Of a stretch of 8,805 nucleotides of DNA, positions 5,652 to 8,805 are shown one piece after another. The notes beneath the pieces are model-generated. The model saw only the letters and a list, made by a program, of their open reading frames with translations. It was not told the origin of the DNA and did no database searches. Every line of letters starts with the position of its first letter. The first letter of the stretch is position 1. A program made the translations under genes and the position numbers. This DNA comes from Nitrospira defluvii (GTDB lineage Bacteria; Nitrospirota; Nitrospiria; Nitrospirales; Nitrospiraceae). Location of the stretch: the NCBI GenBank assembly GCA_016199015.1, contig JACQHN010000526.1, positions 1 through 8,805 on the forward strand, in the 5' to 3' direction.

Positions 5652-7301
5652 GTGCGACGTCTCCTTGCCACTTCTTTCCGTGACCCTCACCATTTGACAG
5701 GATTTCTCGCAAAAACGTACGCTGCGCCGATCCCGGCGGCTGCACTCATGACCGTGCAGCCGCCGGATGCAGTGCGGACCCGTGAGGAATCCACCGTCAG
5801 CCGGCTGAGGCGAGTCATGCAGGCACAGGGTACGAATGAGGAGCGTCTGCGAGCAAAGAAGCAGTGGATCGTCTTCGTACATGGATTTGGTAGTTCTGAT
5901 GAGACATGGAAATCGCTAAGGGACGCGCTCCTGAGCGACGAGCGAGTGACTGCCCGGTTCGAGATCGCGCCCTCCTTCAATTACCTGTCGAGGCTATTCC
6001 GCATTCCGATCTACCAACGTTCGCCGAGTATCAGCGAGATTGCCGGTCAACTGCGCGACCATCTGAAACGAGTCACGTCGTCCTCCGATCGAAACGGCGG
6101 TGTGGACCTGACGTTGGTCGGGCACAGCATGGGCGGGCTGGTGATTCAAACGTACATGGAAGAATGCTTCGCCTCTCCGGCCGCCGGCGAACTACAACGC
6201 ATCCGTCAGGTCATCTTGTTGGCGACGCCCAATTTCGGCTCTCGCATCATTTCAGGACTGCGGAAAATCGTGTCGTTGCTCTTGCCGAATCCGCAGGAGC
6301 AGGCGCTGCGCCTGTTCAGTGAGAACACCTGTGATACCCACGAAAAGATTCGGGACCATATCATCGATGCCAAGCAATGGGGAGACAGTCGCGGGCTGCC
6401 GATTCCCTTCTATTGTTTCTGGGGGGACAGCGACGCGGTGGTGCCACGGGCTTCTTCTCGTGGGTATTTCCTCTACGGGCAGTGCATTCCGGGAGACCAC
6501 AACTCGATTCTTAAAATGAAACGTCCGAACGACGAGGCGGCCTCTGGTCCCGAGGGCAAGCGCTATCACGAGTTCGTCTCTGTCCTGCTTGATCCCCATG
6601 GCCATTCCAATGTCTGGGAGATCGAGCGATTTACCTATGCGGTGAAGGTCTCTCCACATCCCCCTCACGACGCGATTGTGGCCAGGCATGGCGTCGTCCA
6701 ACGGGAGATTCAAAGTGACAACGTGGCGCAGGTGGTTCATCAGGTGGAGTTCAGCGCCAAGAACCATTGCTTCGATCCCTACGTGCTGAAGTATGGCACG
6801 AGTCGCCATGGATGGATCGATCCGAAAAAGCCGCCGCTGCCTCACCATACGCCGGCCGACAAGCGGGCGATCTATGGGAATTCCGGCAACTACGTCTGGT
6901 ACGAGGTGCTTCCGAATGAATTGAAACCGCTGCAGGGCACACAAGGGCCCACGGCGCGCATGGAACTGGCCGTCTATCGGGGATACGATGAAGGACGGCG
7001 TGGTTTCCATATTCATTTGGGCAAGAAAGCCTTCTATCGCCGGCTCTCTTTCCGGGTGGATCTTTCGGCCTACCTGGCTCAAGGGTGGACGATCACCGAG
7101 GAGCCCAGCTTGGTCGTGAGCGACTATGAGCCGCAGAGTGACAATCCCGACGACCACAGTCTCTGTTTGGATCCCTTGCGAGGCGGTTCGGAACCGGCAA
7201 TCAAGGAGCCACTCGGAATATGGACCTGGGAGATTTCGGACCGCAAAGACGGCATGATCGGTGTGCGTTGGGATATCGCGCACCCCTCGCAGCGGGCCTG
7301 A
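5652..7301 (+). CDS. Alpha/beta hydrolase (lipase/PGAP1-like) with unknown C-terminal domain
   Basis: The 549-aa frame can start at GTG 5652 or at ATG 5748 (residue 33). The internal ATG may be right, since the first 32 residues look poorly conserved and a promoter-like sequence lies there. The hydrolase core is complete: oxyanion-loop HGFG (77-80), nucleophile elbow GHSMGG with Ser159, LATPNFGS after it (190-197) as in lipases and PGAP1/triacylglycerol lipase-like proteins, catalytic acid in WGDSDAVVP (Asp259 or Asp261), and His283 in GDHNSI. Substrate is likely an ester or lipid. After about residue 320 comes a domain of about 220 residues rich in beta strands (MELAVYRGYD, FHIHLGKKAFYRRLSFRVDLSAYLAQGWTI, GIWTWEISDRKDGMIGVRWDI) that I do not recognise. 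No signal peptide or membrane helix is evident, so it is probably cytosolic and may be brought to the membrane by the product of the gene just upstream. Confidence 0.85.
   Translation: MRRLLATSFRDPHHLTGFLAKTYAAPIPAAALMTVQPPDAVRTREESTVSRLRRVMQAQGTNEERLRAKKQWIVFVHGFGSSDETWKSLRDALLSDERVTARFEIAPSFNYLSRLFRIPIYQRSPSISEIAGQLRDHLKRVTSSSDRNGGVDLTLVGHSMGGLVIQTYMEECFASPAAGELQRIRQVILLATPNFGSRIISGLRKIVSLLLPNPQEQALRLFSENTCDTHEKIRDHIIDAKQWGDSRGLPIPFYCFWGDSDAVVPRASSRGYFLYGQCIPGDHNSILKMKRPNDEAASGPEGKRYHEFVSVLLDPHGHSNVWEIERFTYAVKVSPHPPHDAIVARHGVVQREIQSDNVAQVVHQVEFSAKNHCFDPYVLKYGTSRHGWIDPKKPPLPHHTPADKRAIYGNSGNYVWYEVLPNELKPLQGTQGPTARMELAVYRGYDEGRRGFHIHLGKKAFYRRLSFRVDLSAYLAQGWTITEEPSLVVSDYEPQSDNPDDHSLCLDPLRGGSEPAIKEPLGIWTWEISDRKDGMIGVRWDIAHPSQRA
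5694..5723 (+). promoter_or_regulatory. Possible internal promoter for the hydrolase gene
   Basis: A perfect TTGACA (5694-5699) is followed after 18 bases by TACGCT (5718-5723), a half-match to the -10 box. Transcription would begin near 5730, just ahead of the ATG at 5748. It overlaps the GTG-initiated extension of the hydrolase frame, so it would favour the later start. Confidence 0.3.
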
Positions 7302-7330
7302 AACAGGCCGCCAGCATCGTGTTCGACACC

Positions 7331-7452
7331 CGTGAAGCGTGAGACGTATTTCGATTCAAATGTTTAATGTTCAATGATGAATGTTCAATTGAACATTGAG
7401 AACTGAGCATTGAATATTCCTGGGAATCACGAGAGACGAACGACGCTTCACG
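7331..7452. repeat. Nested palindromic spacer after the hydrolase gene
   Basis: cgtgaagcgt (7331-7340) and acgcttcacg (7443-7452) form an exact outer inverted repeat. Between them is an exact 18-bp palindrome (7380-7397, core ttcaattgaa). The motif aatgttcaat also occurs at 7366-7375 and 7380-7389 directly, and inverted at 7388-7397. A partial inverted copy, cattgaat, is at 7408-7415. This looks like a dispersed intergenic repeat unit. It contains no gene and no T-tailed hairpin. Confidence 0.6.
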
Positions 7453-7491
7453 AACAACGAGCGAACTGGGCGGCCATTTTGAACATCCTGC

Positions 7492-7508
7492 GTGAGAGAA
7501 TCTCTCAC
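7492..7508. promoter_or_regulatory. 17-bp palindrome upstream of nnrS, possible operator
   Basis: gtgagaga (7492-7499) and tctctcac (7501-7508) are perfect inverted arms around A7500, centred about 77 bases before the nnrS ATG. The size and position suit a dimeric regulator site. It does not match the FNR/NNR/Dnr half sites (TTGAT) or the NsrR consensus, so the regulator is unknown. Confidence 0.35.
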
Positions 7509-7576
7509 ATTGCTTTCTCACCCAAGCAGGAGACGAAGCTGGAGAACCTTGTTGTATTCGGCGCCAGGATTCCGAA

Positions 7577-8773
7577 ATGAAGATCGGTAAGATTGACCAC
7601 AGCAGTGATAAACCGGCCTCCCAAGGGCCGGCGTTTTTTTCGTACGGATTCCGACCGTTTTTTCTTGGGGCGGCGCTGTTTGCCGGCCTGGCGATTCCTG
7701 CCTGGATCATGATGCTGGCCGGAGCCGGGGACTCGGCCGTGCTCTCTCTCGCTCGGGACTGGCATGTGCATGAGATGGTCTTCGGTTTTCTTCCCGCTGT
7801 GATCACCGGCTTCCTGCTCACGGCTATTCCCAATTGGACCGACCGCCCGCCGATCAAAGGGCGCGGGCTGATGCTGTTGTTCACCTTGTGGCTGGCTGGA
7901 CGCCTGGTCATGGCGATGCCGTGGTTCGCATCGGCTGTTTCTGCCATCGTTGACGGAGCCTTTCTCCTCGCGGTGGCAGGGCTGCTCTGGCGAGAGCTTG
8001 CAGCCGGGGGAAGCTGGAGCCATGCGCCGGTGGGAGGGGTGATCAGCCTGTATGCCTGCGCCAACATCTTTTTCCACGTGAGGGCTCTGAGCGGAGCGGA
8101 GTCGGATCTTCCCGCGCGAATGGCGCTCGCACTGATCATGGTCTTGCTGGCGATTATTGGTGGACGCCTCACTCCCAATTTCACCAGAGAATTTCTAGCC
8201 GGGCAGGGAAAGACCGAACAGCCCGCGCCCTTTTCCCATTACGATGGTGCGTCGATCATTCTCGTTGCACTCGCCGGCGTTGCCTGGACGGTGCAGCCGC
8301 AGAGCATGGCGACAGGCTGGCTATTGGTTGCGGCCGGGTCAGTCAATCTGGGGCGACTGTCGCGCTGGTACGGCTGGCTGACCTGGCGCGAACCGCTGGT
8401 GTTCGTTCTGCATTGGGGTTACGGCTGGCTGGCCCTGTCGCTGCTCATTCTGGGATGCGCCATCCTTGGGGCGGGCCTGCCGAAAGAAGATGCGGTGCAT
8501 GCGCTGACAACCGGCGCAATCGGTGTGATGACTCTGGGGGTGATGACCCGCGCCAGCCTGGGCCACACGGGACGTCCTCGGCATGCCGGTCCTACGACGC
8601 TGTGCATCTACATGCTGGTCAACCTCGGCGCGATACTGCGAGTCTTTGGCCCGAGCACCGGCCTTCCGACGACTCTCGTGCTGGGTTCGGCTGCGCTGAG
8701 CTGGAGCGGCGCCTATCTGCTGTTCACTGTGGTCTATGGCCCATTCCTGCTGCGCCCGAGCCTTGACGAGTGA
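7577..8773 (+). CDS. nnrS: NnrS family haem-copper membrane protein (nitric oxide stress)
   Basis: The 398-aa product is a clear NnrS. The short hydrophilic N-terminus is followed by SYGFRPFFLGAALFAGLAIPAW (first helix). Then come RDWHVHEMVFGF (60-71, with His63 and His65 as likely haem or metal ligands), GFLLTAIPNWTDRPP (78-92), GGRLTPNFTREFL (about 200), LHWGYGWLALSLL and ALTTGAIGVMTLGVMTRASLGHTGR near the C-terminus. About 12 hydrophobic helices span nearly the whole length, which is normal for the family. NnrS proteins contain haem and copper and protect iron-containing cellular targets during nitrosative stress; they often sit in denitrification or NO-response regulons. Here the neighbours give no NO-related partner. 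The ATG at 7577 follows AGGA (about 7566-7569). The possible next gene overlaps the stop by GTGA. Confidence 0.95.
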   Translation: MKIGKIDHSSDKPASQGPAFFSYGFRPFFLGAALFAGLAIPAWIMMLAGAGDSAVLSLARDWHVHEMVFGFLPAVITGFLLTAIPNWTDRPPIKGRGLMLLFTLWLAGRLVMAMPWFASAVSAIVDGAFLLAVAGLLWRELAAGGSWSHAPVGGVISLYACANIFFHVRALSGAESDLPARMALALIMVLLAIIGGRLTPNFTREFLAGQGKTEQPAPFSHYDGASIILVALAGVAWTVQPQSMATGWLLVAAGSVNLGRLSRWYGWLTWREPLVFVLHWGYGWLALSLLILGCAILGAGLPKEDAVHALTTGAIGVMTLGVMTRASLGHTGRPRHAGPTTLCIYMLVNLGAILRVFGPSTGLPTTLVLGSAALSWSGAYLLFTVVYGPFLLRPSLDE

Positions 8774-8805
8774 AGGCAGTGATTGCAGATACTTATCCTG
8801 TGCGG
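8770..8805 (+). CDS. Possible start of the next gene (cut by window end)
   Basis: GTG at 8770 overlaps the nnrS stop in the sequence GTGA and opens a frame to the end of the window, reading MKAVIADTYPVR. That is too short to classify, though the first residues look like the first beta strand of a response regulator or a similar alpha/beta protein. No strong ribosome binding site is visible, but the overlap suggests translational coupling to nnrS. Confidence 0.35.
   Translation, partial: MKAVIADTYPVR

Noticed and set aside
6252..7283. 343-aa open frame on the minus strand
   Set aside because: It is antisense to the hydrolase, whose catalytic motifs are intact; the translation has no family features.
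7201..8184. 327-aa open frame on the minus strand
   Set aside because: It is a shadow of nnrS and the preceding spacer; the product is Ser/Arg/Pro/Ala-rich and low-complexity-like.
1..8805. tRNA, rRNA or CRISPR array
   Set aside because: No cloverleaf with CCA-type end, no rRNA-like stretch and no regularly spaced direct repeats were seen by eye.

Overview
The window looks like an accessory, defence-flavoured stretch of a Gram-negative-type chromosome with moderately high GC. All supported genes lie on the + strand. Several features would fit a Nitrospirota (Nitrospira-like) or similar environmental bacterium: an NnrS gene, short palindromic 'ttcaatg/cattgaa' intergenic sequence, and a type II toxin-antitoxin pair beside a restriction-modification gene. 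I have no marker gene to prove this, so the taxonomic guess is weak.

Left part (1-2269) is a defence module. It opens with the C-terminal part of a type IIG (Eco57I/TaqI-like) restriction-modification enzyme. The next gene overlaps it by 40 bp and encodes a HEPN-domain protein with a long N-terminal domain. This second gene is broken in two. A near-perfect 49-bp palindrome (1916-1964) sits inside the HEPN domain, supplies a stop codon and shifts the frame. The half carrying the RX4H ribonuclease motif lies downstream in another frame. Removing exactly the 49 bp gives one continuous frame of about 422 codons. This part looks AT-richer than the rest.

Middle part (2270-4253) carries a small lysine-rich unknown protein, a RelB/ParD-like antitoxin, and a RelE/ParE-family toxin gene overlapping the antitoxin by 4 bp. 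The toxin gene has a single-base frameshift, so the pair probably lacks a working toxin unless the shift is a sequencing error. A 313-aa TPR-like protein with a strong ribosome binding site follows.

Right-centre (4254-7301) has a 386-bp non-coding stretch with two hairpins, then a closely spaced two-gene unit. The first gene encodes a protein with two N-terminal membrane helices and a conserved cytosolic domain that I cannot name with certainty. The second encodes a Ser-Asp-His alpha/beta hydrolase (lipase/PGAP1-like core) with an unrecognised beta-rich C-terminal domain of about 220 residues. This pair is the best candidate for an undescribed system, for example a membrane-anchored sensor with a lipase effector.

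Right end (7302-8805) has a palindrome-rich 275-bp spacer and then nnrS, a polytopic haem-copper membrane protein linked to nitric oxide stress. A possible next gene begins at a GTGA overlap with the nnrS stop and runs off the window.
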